Shown one piece after another: positions 7,393-15,814 of a DNA stretch of 64,000 bases (position 1 is its first letter; each line of letters begins with the position of its first letter). The stretch covers positions 1 to 64,000 of the forward strand of contig PMOS01000034.1 in assembly GCA_003161435.1 (NCBI GenBank). Direction: 5' to 3'. This DNA comes from Vulcanimicrobiota bacterium. Its GTDB lineage: Bacteria; Vulcanimicrobiota; Vulcanimicrobiia; Vulcanimicrobiales; Vulcanimicrobiaceae. The position numbers were made by a program, and so were the translations under genes. Under the pieces are notes generated by a model, which saw only the letters and a list, made by a program, of their open reading frames with translations, ran no database searches and was not told the DNA's origin.

Positions 7393-8286
7393 ATGTCGCA
7401 GCGCGTCGGGGTGATCGGCCTGGGGATCATGGGATCGGCCTACGCGGGTCACCTCGTCGACGGCGGCGTTGCGACCAGCGGGTTCGACGTCGATGCCGGC
7501 GCGCTGCAGCGTTTCGTCGTGCACGGCGGCCGCGCCGGGGCCGATCCGCGCGAGGTTGCCGGGACCTGCGACGTCGTCATCACCGCGCTGCCGAGCGTGG
7601 CCGCCGTCGACGCGGTGTTCTTCGGTGACGACGGCTTGGCGTCGGGCGCGCACGATGAGCTCGTCGTCGTCGAGGCGAGCACGCTGCCGCTGGACGTCAA
7701 GGAGCGCGTTAGGGCGCGCATGGCCCAGAAGGGCGTGGCGGTGCTCGACGCGCCGGTCAGCGGAACCGGCTCGCAGGCGAAGGTCAAGGACCTCGCGATC
7801 TACGCCAGCGGCGAGCGCGCCGCGTACGAGCGCGTCGAAACCGTCTTATTGCAACTCGCGCGGTCGGTCCGGTACGTCGGCGAGTTCGGGGTCGGTTCGA
7901 AGCTGAAATACATCGCGAACCTGTTGGTGACGATTCATAACATGTCGACCGCGGAAGCGGTCGTGCTCGCGCAGAAGGCCGGCATCGATCCGGCGATGAT
8001 GATCGACATCGTCGGCGACGGCGCGGGCACGTCGCGGATGCTGCAGGTGCGCGGTCCGATGATGGCCGCCGGAACCTACGACGAGCCGGGAATGAAGCTC
8101 GACGTCTACCAGAAGGACATCGAAATCATCGCCGGCTTCGCGAACCAGGTCGGTGCGCCGACGCCGCTGTTCGCGCAGAGCGCGGTTTTCTACACCGCGG
8201 CGCTCGCGCAGGGACGCGGCAAGCAAGACACCGCGGCGATCGCCTCCGTGCTCAAGACGATGGCCGGACTGGCAGCCGATCCCTGA
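7393..8286 (+). CDS. beta-hydroxyacid dehydrogenase (3-hydroxyisobutyrate / tartronate semialdehyde reductase family)
   Basis: This 297-residue protein begins GVIGLGIMGSAYAGHL, the Rossmann NAD(P) loop, and continues with the substrate motif LDAPVSGTGSQAK. The catalytic lysine is in GSKLKYIANLLVTIHN. The family oxidises 3-hydroxyisobutyrate, 2-hydroxy-3-oxopropionate and similar acids. It begins one base after the LLM gene and its stop overlaps the next ATG, so it is co-transcribed with the monooxygenase and importer. It probably handles an acid made from the imported substrate. Confidence 0.88.
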   Translation: MSQRVGVIGLGIMGSAYAGHLVDGGVATSGFDVDAGALQRFVVHGGRAGADPREVAGTCDVVITALPSVAAVDAVFFGDDGLASGAHDELVVVEASTLPLDVKERVRARMAQKGVAVLDAPVSGTGSQAKVKDLAIYASGERAAYERVETVLLQLARSVRYVGEFGVGSKLKYIANLLVTIHNMSTAEAVVLAQKAGIDPAMMIDIVGDGAGTSRMLQVRGPMMAAGTYDEPGMKLDVYQKDIEIIAGFANQVGAPTPLFAQSAVFYTAALAQGRGKQDTAAIASVLKTMAGLAADP

Positions 8287-9149
8287 TGGATCTGCGTTTC
8301 TTCGCTCAGAACGCGCTCGGCGGGCTCGCCTACGGCAGCCTGCTGTTTCTGATCGCGTCCGGACTGACGCTGGTTTTCGGGCTCATGCGGATCATCAACC
8401 TCGCGCAAACGGCGTTCTACCTGCTCGGCGCGTACGTCGGCTTGACGCTGGTCGCGCACGGCTTCGATTTTTGGCTGTCGAGCGTCGCGGGCGGCGTGGT
8501 GACGATGGTGCTGGGGCTCGCGGTCTACAGCGCGTTCCTGCATCGCTACCATGCCGACCCGCTCACGTCGCTGCTGCTGACGCTCGGCTTCGCCCTGATC
8601 CTCGACGACGGCATCCTCGCGCTCTGGGGCGGCGACCCGCGGTCCGTGTCGCCGCCGCCGATGCTGCGCGGTTCGATCCAGATCGGCACGCTGGTATTCC
8701 CGGAGTATTGGCTGGCCGTCATCGCGATCAGCTTCACCGTCGCCGCGATCATGTTCGTCTCGCTGCGCCGCACGATGCTCGGCGTGATCATCCGCGCCAG
8801 CGTCGACGACGAAGAGATGGCGCGCGGGCTGGGCGTCGACGTCAACCGCGCGTTCTACGTCGTGTTCGCGGCCGGCGCGCTGATCGCCGGGATCGGCGGC
8901 CTGCTGGGCGGACCGATCACCAGCGCGTACCCCGGTTTGGACGGCGAGCTGACGCCGCTCGCCTTCGCGGTCGTGATCGTCGGCGGGATGGGCAGCCTCA
9001 CCGGAGCGCTGGTCGGCAGCATTCTGATCGGGCTGGTCAACGCGTTCGGCAAAGCGATGTTCCCAGAGCTGTCGTACTTCACGATCTTCGTGCCGGTCGC
9101 GCTGATAATGGCGTTTCGCCCGCAGGGCTTGTTCGGGCGGAAGCAGTGA
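8286..9149 (+). CDS. livH: Liv-type ABC importer, inner-membrane permease LivH family (system 1)
   Basis: This 287-residue hydrophobic protein has the LivH pattern: GLAYGSLLFLIASGLTLVFG then MRIINLAQTAFYLLGAYVGL, and AFAVVIVGGMGSLTGALVGS near the C terminus. With LivM it forms the channel of a HAAT-family ABC importer for branched-chain amino acids, amides, aromatic acids or similar. The ATG overlaps the previous stop by one base. The operon context suggests the cargo is the substrate of the LLM monooxygenase pathway rather than leucine. Confidence 0.9.
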   Translation: MDLRFFAQNALGGLAYGSLLFLIASGLTLVFGLMRIINLAQTAFYLLGAYVGLTLVAHGFDFWLSSVAGGVVTMVLGLAVYSAFLHRYHADPLTSLLLTLGFALILDDGILALWGGDPRSVSPPPMLRGSIQIGTLVFPEYWLAVIAISFTVAAIMFVSLRRTMLGVIIRASVDDEEMARGLGVDVNRAFYVVFAAGALIAGIGGLLGGPITSAYPGLDGELTPLAFAVVIVGGMGSLTGALVGSILIGLVNAFGKAMFPELSYFTIFVPVALIMAFRPQGLFGRKQ

Positions 9150-10117
9150 CGCTGCAGCGGCGCTGGCTGATCGCCGCGGGCGCGGGGTTCATCGTCGCGC
9201 TGGTGCTGCCGCGTGTCGGCGTGCCGACGTTCTACATCTCGCTGCTCACGCAGGCTTGGATCTACGCCATCGTCGCGATGAGCCTCGACCTGCTCGTCGG
9301 CTTCACCGGCTTGGTGAACTTCAGCCAGGCGGCGTTGTTCGGCGTCGGTGCGTACGCCGTCGCCATCGCGGCGACGCGGTACCATGTCGTGGACTTCTTC
9401 CCGGTCGTGTGCATCGGGATCATCGCCGCGGTCGTCACCGCCGCGATCTTCGGGTTGGTCGCGCTGCGCAGCGAAGGCGTCGGGTTCATCATCATCACGA
9501 TCGCGCTCAACGAGATCGTCTGGGGGCTGGCCTACCAGTGGGTCTCGGTCAGCGGAGGCGACAACGGGATCACCGGGATCGTGCGCCCGCCGGTCGGCCC
9601 GTTCGACGTCTCGGCCAACACCGGCTACTACTACGTGTGCCTGGCGTTCTTCGTCATCTCGCTGATCCTGCTGTCGATCATCGTGCGCTCGCCGTTCGGC
9701 CTGGTGCTCAAGGGCGTCCGAGAGACGCCGCGCCGCATGCGCGCGCTGGGCTACAACGTGTGGCTCTACCGCTATTTCGCGATGATGATCTCGGCCGGCT
9801 TCGCGGGGCTCGCGGGCGTGCTGTTCGCCTGGTACAACCAATTCGTCGGGCCGACGTCGCTGTCGCTCGACCAGTCGACGCAGATCCTGATCATGGTGAT
9901 CTTGGGCGGGATCGGGACGCTCTACGGTCAGCTGTTCGGCGCGCTGGTCGTCGTGTTCTTGAGCAACGAGCTCAGCGCGGTCACCCAGCGCTGGGAGATG
10001 GTGCTGGGCGTCGTCTACTTCGTCGTGGTGATGTACGCTCCGGGCGGACTGGTGGTCCTCGTGCCTCGGCTGTGGGCACGGCTGCGCGGGCTGCGGCCGG
10101 CGGTGGAACGCACGTGA
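9146..10117 (+). CDS. livM: Liv-type ABC importer, permease LivM family (system 1)
   Basis: This 323-residue permease carries AMSLDLLVGFTGLVNFSQAA followed by LFGVGAYAVA, and later MVILGGIGTLYGQLFGALVV, both typical of LivM. About nine membrane segments are visible. The GTG start at 9146 overlaps the livH stop in a GTGA arrangement, which implies translational coupling; the frame extends much further upstream but not in coding style. It pairs with the LivH-type permease just upstream. Confidence 0.9.
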   Translation: MTLQRRWLIAAGAGFIVALVLPRVGVPTFYISLLTQAWIYAIVAMSLDLLVGFTGLVNFSQAALFGVGAYAVAIAATRYHVVDFFPVVCIGIIAAVVTAAIFGLVALRSEGVGFIIITIALNEIVWGLAYQWVSVSGGDNGITGIVRPPVGPFDVSANTGYYYVCLAFFVISLILLSIIVRSPFGLVLKGVRETPRRMRALGYNVWLYRYFAMMISAGFAGLAGVLFAWYNQFVGPTSLSLDQSTQILIMVILGGIGTLYGQLFGALVVVFLSNELSAVTQRWEMVLGVVYFVVVMYAPGGLVVLVPRLWARLRGLRPAVERT

Positions 10118-10869
10118 GCGGCGCGGCCAGCTGTCTCGCGCTCGACGGCGTCTCCAAGCGCTTCGGCAGCCTCAGCGTGCTGGAAGAAGTTTCGTTCGTC
10201 ATCGGGCAGGGCGAGCGGTGCGGAATTATCGGGCCCAACGGCGCCGGGAAGTCGACGCTGTTCAACATCATCGCGGGCGAGCTGCCGCTCACGCGCGGCG
10301 CGGTGCGATTCTTCGGCGGCAACATCACGCGCATGCCGGCGCACGCCCGGGCGCGCGCGGGTTTGGCGCGGACGTTCCAGACGACGACGCTGTTTCCGAA
10401 GCTCAGCGTGATCGAGAACATCGTGCTCGCGCTGCAGGCGCACAGCGCCGAACGATTCCACCTGCTCGCCCCGCGCAGCCGCTACCATTCGCGCGATCGT
10501 GAGGCGCGCGCGTTGCTCGATCGCGTCGGCTTGGCGAGCCGGTCGAACGAGCTCGTCGACGCGCTGGGTTACGGCGAGAAGCGGCAGGTCGAGATCCTGC
10601 TGGCGATCGCGCAGAAACCGAAGCTGCTGCTGCTCGACGAACCCACCGCGGGGCTCGCCCCCGGCGACGCGTCGCTGGTCACCGAGATGCTCAAGCGCGA
10701 GCGGGGCGACATCACGATCGTGCTGATCGAGCACGACATGGGTGTGGTGTTCGACGTGGTCGAGCGGCTGATCGTGCTGCACCACGGGCGCGTCGTCGCC
10801 GACGGGACCGTCGAGGCGATCCGGGGAGACGATAACGTGCAAGAGATCTACCTGGGCGGCAAGCTATGA
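10114..10869 (+). CDS. livG: Liv-type ABC importer ATPase LivG family (system 1)
   Basis: This 251-residue cytoplasmic ATPase has Walker A IGPNGAGKSTLFNIIAGE, Q-loop RTFQTTTLFPKLS, and Walker B KLLLLDEPTAGLAPGD. The LSGG signature is weakened to ALGYGEKRQVEI, as in many LivG proteins. The GTG start overlaps the livM stop (GTGA). It energises import together with LivF, whose ATG overlaps its stop. Confidence 0.9.
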   Translation: MSGAASCLALDGVSKRFGSLSVLEEVSFVIGQGERCGIIGPNGAGKSTLFNIIAGELPLTRGAVRFFGGNITRMPAHARARAGLARTFQTTTLFPKLSVIENIVLALQAHSAERFHLLAPRSRYHSRDREARALLDRVGLASRSNELVDALGYGEKRQVEILLAIAQKPKLLLLDEPTAGLAPGDASLVTEMLKRERGDITIVLIEHDMGVVFDVVERLIVLHHGRVVADGTVEAIRGDDNVQEIYLGGKL

Positions 10870-11567
10870 CGCTACTCGACGTCGACGACATCCACACGTA
10901 CTACGAGCACAGCCACATCTTGCAAGGCGTCTCGCTGCGTGCCGAAGGTGGTCAAGTCACCGCGCTGCTGGGGCGCAACGGCGTCGGCAAGACGACCTTG
11001 ATCCGCTCGGTGATCGGGTTCACGCCGCCGCGCTCGGGCAGCATCCGCTTCGCCGGCGAGCCGATCGAACGTCTTGCGTCGCATGCGATCGCGCGACGCG
11101 GCGTCGGGCTGGTTCCGCAGGGCCGCCGCATCTTTCCGTCGCTGACCGTCGAGGAGAACTTGCGCATCGGCGGGCTGCCGGGGCGATCGGGACGGTGGTC
11201 GCTCGACACCGTGTACGAGCTGTTTCCGCGGTTGCGCGAGCGCACCGGCAACTACGGCGGCGAGCTCAGCGGCGGGGAACAGCAGATGCTCGCCATCGGC
11301 CGCGCCCTGATGTCGAACCCCGTCCTGCTCCTACTCGATGAACCGTCGGAGGGGTTGGCGCCGCTCATCGTTCGCGAGCTGGAGCGCACGATGAGCCGGC
11401 TCAAGGAGACGGGGCTGGCCATCGTGCTCGTCGAGCAGAACCTTCCGCTGGCGCTGGCCGTCGCCGACACCGCCTACATCATCAGCAAAGGTCGCGTGGT
11501 GTTCCACGGCGACCCTGACATCATTCGCACCGACGACGAGGTCCGTACCAACCACCTGGGCATTTAA
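10866..11567 (+). CDS. livF: Liv-type ABC importer ATPase LivF family (system 1)
   Basis: This 233-residue ATPase has Walker A LGRNGVGKTTLIRSVIGF, LivF-typical VGLVPQGRRIFPSLTVEENL, signature ELSGGEQQMLAIGRALM and Walker B LLLLDEPSEGLAPL. ATG 10866 overlaps the preceding stop by four bases. It is the second nucleotide-binding subunit of importer system 1. Two binding-protein genes follow directly. Confidence 0.92.
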   Translation: MTLLDVDDIHTYYEHSHILQGVSLRAEGGQVTALLGRNGVGKTTLIRSVIGFTPPRSGSIRFAGEPIERLASHAIARRGVGLVPQGRRIFPSLTVEENLRIGGLPGRSGRWSLDTVYELFPRLRERTGNYGGELSGGEQQMLAIGRALMSNPVLLLLDEPSEGLAPLIVRELERTMSRLKETGLAIVLVEQNLPLALAVADTAYIISKGRVVFHGDPDIIRTDDEVRTNHLGI

Positions 11568-11586
11568 GAACCGGAGGGATCATCAG

Positions 11587-12861
11587 ATGAGGATGTCCAC
11601 CAGAGCGAAGACCGCCGTGCTCGCCGTAGTGATCGTGCTCGTGTCGGCCGGTGTGCCGTCGCCGACTCGCTCGGCCGATCCGGGACCGATCAAGGTCGCG
11701 CTCCTCGCGCCGACGTCCGGTTCGGCCGCCGCCGCCGGCCACGACATGGTCGCGGGTTGGCAGCTGTTCTGGAAGGAGCACGGTGGAAAGGTCGCCGGAC
11801 GCACGGTCGAGACAGTGGTCTACGACACCGCTTCGAACCCGACGCACGCGCTGGATCAAGCGCGGCACGCGGTCGAGGCGGACGGCGCGCAGATGATCGT
11901 CGGCCCGTATCTCGCCAACGAAGGACTCGCCGTCGCGCCGTACGCGGTGCAGCACCGCATCCCGCTGTTCCTGCCGACGGTTTCGGCCGACGATCTCTCG
12001 CAGCGCCAGGCCAGCGCGTTCGTGATCAAGGTCGCCGGCTGGAGCTCGAGCCTGCCGACGCACGTCGCCGGCGTGTGGGCGTACGAGCAAGGATACCGCA
12101 AGGTCGTCACGCTGGCGAACAGCTACGCCTTCGGCTACGAGAACGCCGGCGGCTTCGCGCAGACGTTCGCCCAGAAGGGCGGCAAGATCACCGATCAGAT
12201 CTGGGCGCCGCTCGGCACGGCGGACTACACGCCGTACATCTCGCGCATCCAGGCCGCCGCGCCCGATGCGCTGTTCGTCGAGATGGTCGGCGCCGACGCC
12301 GTACACTTCCTGCAGCAGTGGAGCTCGCTCGGCCTCAAGAGCAAGATCCCGCTGATCGCGAACGAGACGACGACCGATCAGTCGAACATCCGCTCGATCT
12401 CGCCCGAGATCGTCGAGGGGATCACCAGCTTCGGGCACTTCGCCGAGGGCCGCGACACGCCGGCGACGCGCGCGTTCATCGACAAGTACGGCAAGGCGGA
12501 GGGAGTGCTGCCGTCCTATATGGCGACCTCGTTCTACACGGCCGCGCAATGGATCGCCCAGGCCATCGAGAACGTGCACGGCAACACCGGCGACGTCGGG
12601 ACGCTGCTGCAGGCCGTGCGCCAGATCAAGCTGGCCGATTCGCCGTTCGGCCCGATGACGCTCGATCAGTACGGCTGCCCGCTGGAGAACGTCTACGTTC
12701 GCAGGGTGACCGCGACGACCGGCGACGCCGCAAAGTACGCCAAGACCTGGAACGTCGTGACGAAGACCTATCCGCATGTCTCGCAATTCTGGACTTGGAA
12801 GCCGTCGGATTACCTCAAGCAGCCGGTGTACTCACCGAGCTATCAAGGCTACACGAAATGA
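11587..12861 (+). CDS. periplasmic substrate-binding protein, Liv family (system 1, first copy)
   Basis: This 424-residue protein has a signal peptide of about 32 residues ending in PTRSADP, then IKVALLAPTSGSAAAAGHDM and FWKEHGGKVAGRTVE, the type I periplasmic-binding fold of LivJ/LivK. GGAGGG lies at 11574-11579, before ATG 11587. It would deliver ligand to the LivHM channel upstream. The next gene encodes a second, clearly related binding protein that overlaps it by four bases, so the importer probably takes two different ligands. Confidence 0.9.
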   Translation: MRMSTRAKTAVLAVVIVLVSAGVPSPTRSADPGPIKVALLAPTSGSAAAAGHDMVAGWQLFWKEHGGKVAGRTVETVVYDTASNPTHALDQARHAVEADGAQMIVGPYLANEGLAVAPYAVQHRIPLFLPTVSADDLSQRQASAFVIKVAGWSSSLPTHVAGVWAYEQGYRKVVTLANSYAFGYENAGGFAQTFAQKGGKITDQIWAPLGTADYTPYISRIQAAAPDALFVEMVGADAVHFLQQWSSLGLKSKIPLIANETTTDQSNIRSISPEIVEGITSFGHFAEGRDTPATRAFIDKYGKAEGVLPSYMATSFYTAAQWIAQAIENVHGNTGDVGTLLQAVRQIKLADSPFGPMTLDQYGCPLENVYVRRVTATTGDAAKYAKTWNVVTKTYPHVSQFWTWKPSDYLKQPVYSPSYQGYTK

Positions 12862-14108
12862 CACACGTGACGAGGTTCGGATGGCTCGCCGCCGCGGGCT
12901 TTGCGCTGGCAAGCCTGGGTGCCGACACGCACGTCGCCGGCGCTCAAGCCAAGACGTTCAAGATCGGTTTTCTGTACCCGGTGACCGGCGTGTTCGCCGC
13001 GCCGGGCAAGTACATGCAAGAAGGACTGGAGCTCTACCTCAAGGAGCACAACGGGATGCTCGGCGGTGAGAAGGCCGAGGTCGACGTCGCCGACGATCAG
13101 GGCAATCCGTCGGTCGGGCTCACGCAGCTTCGCAAGCTCGTCGAGCAAGACCACGTCGACGTCGTCTTCGGTCCGCTCTCGGCCGCGGTCGGTTCGGCGA
13201 TCGTTCCGTACATCGAGCAGCACAAGGTTGCGGCCCTGTACCCGATCGTCTCGTCCGACGACATCACGCAGCGCACGCCCAGCGAGTACATCGTGCGCAC
13301 GGAGTGGACGAGCAGTCAGCCGACCCACGTGCTGGGCGACTACGCGTACAAGACGCTCAAGTACCGCAAGGTCGCCACGGTCGCATACGACTTCAACTTC
13401 GGCTGGGAGAGCCTGGGCGGCTTCATCGACACCTTCCAGCGCGACGGCGGCAAAGTCACCAAAGAGGTCTGGACGCCGCTGATCACGTCGGACTACTCAC
13501 CGTACCTCTCGGCGCTCCCGCGCGACGTCGACGCGGTGGTGTGCAGTTTCTCGGGTTCGGCCGCGGTCAACTTCATCAAGCAGTACCGGGTCTTCGGCTT
13601 GAAGATGCCGCTGCTGTGTCAGGGCAACACCACCGACGAGAGCACGCTCGACGCCGAAGGACCCGAGTCGGTCGGGATCGTGACCGCGCTGCAATACAGC
13701 GCCGCGCTCAAGTCGCCGGCGAACGAAAAGTTCGTGGCGTCGTACGCGAAAGCGTACGGTCACGACCCGTCGTACTACGCCGAAGGCACGTACGTCGGCG
13801 CCGAGTACCTCGATCGCGGTCTCGCCGCCGTGCACGGTAACACCGCCGACGCGCTCGCGTTCGTCAAGGCGATGCGCGCGGTGCGCATCACCGATGCGCC
13901 ACGCGGCCCGGTCCATTTCGATGACCGCGGCAACCCGGTTGAGAACATCTACATCCGGCGGGTCGAGCAGCAAGGCGGGAAGTTGCAGAACGCGGTGGTC
14001 CAGACGTTTCCCAACGTGTCGCAGTTCTGGACGTACGATCCGGCGGAGTACCTCAAGCAACCCGTCTACGATCGCACGCACCCCGCCTGCAACGCCTGCG
14101 GCGGCTGA
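12858..14108 (+). CDS. periplasmic substrate-binding protein, Liv family (system 1, second copy)
   Basis: This 416-residue paralogue of the preceding protein shares the pattern FKIGFLYPVTGVFAAPGKYM, QPTHVLGDYAYK, GGKVTKEVWTPL, and the C-terminal FPNVSQFWTYDPAEYLKQPVY. Residues 1-30 form a signal peptide ending VAGAQA. ATG 12858 overlaps the previous stop (ATGA). The ligand pockets differ between the copies, for example around residues 70-110. The operon ends here, at a hairpin at 14118-14150. Confidence 0.9.
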   Translation: MTHVTRFGWLAAAGFALASLGADTHVAGAQAKTFKIGFLYPVTGVFAAPGKYMQEGLELYLKEHNGMLGGEKAEVDVADDQGNPSVGLTQLRKLVEQDHVDVVFGPLSAAVGSAIVPYIEQHKVAALYPIVSSDDITQRTPSEYIVRTEWTSSQPTHVLGDYAYKTLKYRKVATVAYDFNFGWESLGGFIDTFQRDGGKVTKEVWTPLITSDYSPYLSALPRDVDAVVCSFSGSAAVNFIKQYRVFGLKMPLLCQGNTTDESTLDAEGPESVGIVTALQYSAALKSPANEKFVASYAKAYGHDPSYYAEGTYVGAEYLDRGLAAVHGNTADALAFVKAMRAVRITDAPRGPVHFDDRGNPVENIYIRRVEQQGGKLQNAVVQTFPNVSQFWTYDPAEYLKQPVYDRTHPACNACGG

Positions 14109-14117
14109 CGAGAGAAC

Positions 14118-14150
14118 GGGATCGCTAGCGCCCGCGGGCCTAGCGATCCC
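14118..14150 (+). terminator. terminator-like hairpin after importer system 1
   Basis: An 11-bp perfect stem, GGGATCGCTAG (14118-14128) with CTAGCGATCCC (14140-14150), closes an 11-nt GC loop nine bases after the last stop codon. There is no T-run, as is common in high-GC genomes, so it may slow or stop transcription without being a classical terminator. Confidence 0.6.
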
Positions 14151-14186
14151 CTCGACGGACGACGGGCTCAGATACCGTCTTGAAAG

Positions 14187-15140
14187 TCAAGCTCGAGAAG
14201 GGTCGAAGTCGGTCTTGTCCAGGAGCAGCGTGTAGGCCAGGACCAGCATCTTCCGCATGACAGCCACGATGATGACTTTCGATGGTTTGCCGCGTGCCTT
14301 GAGGCGCTCGGCGAAGGCTTTCATTGTCGGGTTGCACTGAATCGCTACGATGGCAGGCATATACATCGCGCCGCGCAACTCGGCGTTTCCGGTCTTGCAG
14401 ATCCTCGGTTTACCGTGTAATGACGTCCCGGACTGCCGTTCGCTGGGGCTCAAGCCCGCGTATGCCCCGACCGCTTTCTTATCGCGCAAACGATCGACAG
14501 GAAGGTGAGCAACGATCGTCGCCGCGCTGAGCGTTCCTATGCCCGGGATGCTCTGTACCTGAGCGACGCTCTCTCGAAGCCCAGGATACTGCTTCATGAA
14601 GGACCGCAGCTCTCGATCAACCGCCGCGATCGCTTTCGCGATCGCCCTCAGCTGCACAGCGTGAATTCTACGAAGCGCAGCATTGCTGTCGATCCCGGCG
14701 ATCGCCAGGTTTTGCGCTGTCTGCTGTTTGACGAGCTGTCTGCGATACGTTAAGAATGCTCGCAATTTGAGAATTTCCGGTGCCGGCGGCTTCCATACGT
14801 CGGGTTTCTGGCTTCGGCAGAAATCCGCCAGCATCTCGGCGTCAACCGCGTCGGTCTTCGTACGCCGTAGCTGACTGCGAGCGTAGTGCGCCGTACGACT
14901 TGGGTTGACGACGCTTACACGTAGGCCGGCCGAAGATAAACTGTTTGCAAGCCCGCGCCAATATGGCCCGGTAGCCTCCATGCACGCGTGAACATCATCA
15001 GCACCTTCGGCTTTGAGCCATTTCAGAACGCGCCGATAGCCGATCAATTTGTTGTCGAACTTCGAAGCTCTGCGAATTTCGCCATCGATCAAACAGCAGT
15101 GAAAACTCGCTTTGGAAATGTCCACGCCCAGTATTGCCAT
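14187..15140 (-). CDS. IS110-family DEDD transposase (bridge recombinase)
   Basis: This 317-residue protein has a RuvC-like N-terminal domain with GVDISKASF (first Asp), CMEATGPYW (Glu) and KTDAVDAEMLADF (two Asp). A coiled linker follows, then the transposase_20 C-terminal domain with VQSIPGIGTLSAATIVAHL and GLSPSERQSGTSLHG, where the catalytic serine of the family is expected. The length is typical and all key residues are present, so it looks active. ATG 15140 has GAGGG nine bases upstream. These enzymes use a non-coding bridge RNA from the element to pair donor and target DNA. Confidence 0.93.
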   Translation of the reverse strand: MAILGVDISKASFHCCLIDGEIRRASKFDNKLIGYRRVLKWLKAEGADDVHACMEATGPYWRGLANSLSSAGLRVSVVNPSRTAHYARSQLRRTKTDAVDAEMLADFCRSQKPDVWKPPAPEILKLRAFLTYRRQLVKQQTAQNLAIAGIDSNAALRRIHAVQLRAIAKAIAAVDRELRSFMKQYPGLRESVAQVQSIPGIGTLSAATIVAHLPVDRLRDKKAVGAYAGLSPSERQSGTSLHGKPRICKTGNAELRGAMYMPAIVAIQCNPTMKAFAERLKARGKPSKVIIVAVMRKMLVLAYTLLLDKTDFDPSRA

Positions 15141-15164
15141 GAAGGAAGACCCTCTTTAGGCGGC

Positions 15165-15342
15165 GTAGCGGATCGCACCAAGCTCATACATTCGGGCTCG
15201 CCCTTGAGCGGCCCACGATACCGTTCGGTTACCGCTACAGAATGTGGTGCGAGCGCCAATCTGAGCTGCGGGCTCTTGGCCCAAGCGTGACAACAGCGCT
15301 CGACACCGTGTAGGGGGATGATATCAAAATCATCCCCCTACT
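15165..15342 (-). ncRNA. predicted IS110 bridge RNA
   Basis: Three stem-loops follow each other on the minus strand. The first is a 13-bp hairpin, 15310-15322 with 15329-15341. The second is a target-binding loop closed by 15296-15307 with 15246-15256 (11 pairs, one bulged T). The third is a donor-binding loop closed by 15232-15238 with 15165-15171. The length of about 178 nt and the order agree with the IS621 bridge RNA (177 nt, recalled). Target guides: 15284-15292 equals the flank at 15353-15361, and 15261-15266 is complementary to the other flank. Donor guides: 15217-15224 equals the element end at 14171-14178, and 15183-15189 pairs (two G-T wobbles) with 15348-15354. Confidence 0.85.
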
Positions 15343-15469
15343 TCATCATATAAGCGTGACATCAGGCTATCGCGACGTCTGACTTGCCGGCTAGCACGGG
15401 CTCGAAGGAATCGTATTTCGGCTCAGGCAAAGTCGCGAACCCCGCACGCCGTTTTGGGAGGGTTTGAAA

Positions 15470-15814
15470 ATGGCTCAAGTTCCGGTCTCCGATCACACGA
15501 TCGGCGGCGTCATCCACGTCCAGGTTCTCCGCGACACCGCGATCACCGACCCACAATCGGCGTTCTCCGCCGCGATCAACGCGCCCGGCATCACGAAGTC
15601 GCTGCCGCTGAACAATGCGTCGTCGCTCGACTTCCCGCTTCATTCCGGTGCGCTCAACGGAACGATTCACGTCGAGGTCGACAACTTCATGGTCTTGCCG
15701 GCCGGCGCGACGGCCCAAACCGCGACCGCAATCAGCTGTTTGATCGTGTTCAAGCTGGTCGAGTTCGTCCACATCACGATCGGCAGCGTCCCGGTGACCG
15801 CCGCCCTGAAGTGA
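15470..15814 (+). CDS. small protein of unknown function
   Basis: I do not recognise this 114-residue protein. It has no signal peptide or clear membrane helix. It is rich in beta-branched residues and begins MAQVPVSDHTIGGVIHVQVL; a repeated pattern, GTIHVEVDN and VHITIGSVPVTA, suggests a beta-sandwich or barrel. GGGAGG at 15457-15462 supports ATG 15470. Its stop overlaps the GTG of the PhyH-type dioxygenase by four bases, so the two are co-translated, and it may be a partner or product-binding protein of that enzyme. It lies just outside the IS element. Confidence 0.75.
   Translation: MAQVPVSDHTIGGVIHVQVLRDTAITDPQSAFSAAINAPGITKSLPLNNASSLDFPLHSGALNGTIHVEVDNFMVLPAGATAQTATAISCLIVFKLVEFVHITIGSVPVTAALK

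Larger units (their letters stand above)
14172..15354 (-). mobile_element. complete IS110-family insertion sequence with readable ends
   Basis: The element spans about 1183 bp including one copy of its CT core (AG on this strand at 15353-15354; the other copy is at 14170-14171). It holds one transposase gene and, upstream of it, a structured bridge-RNA region. IS110 elements have no terminal inverted repeats, so the ends were set from guide matches: RNA loop 1 contains both flanks and RNA loop 2 contains both element ends, each meeting at CT. It sits just beyond the terminator of importer system 1 and breaks no gene. Confidence 0.88.

Noticed and set aside
11521-12786. 421-codon antisense frame opposite the first binding protein
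   Set aside because: Composition is that of a complementary-frame shadow and there is no ribosome-binding site.
14988-15290. Plus-strand 100-codon frame within the IS element
   Set aside because: It crosses the transposase start and the bridge RNA region and has no recognisable domain.
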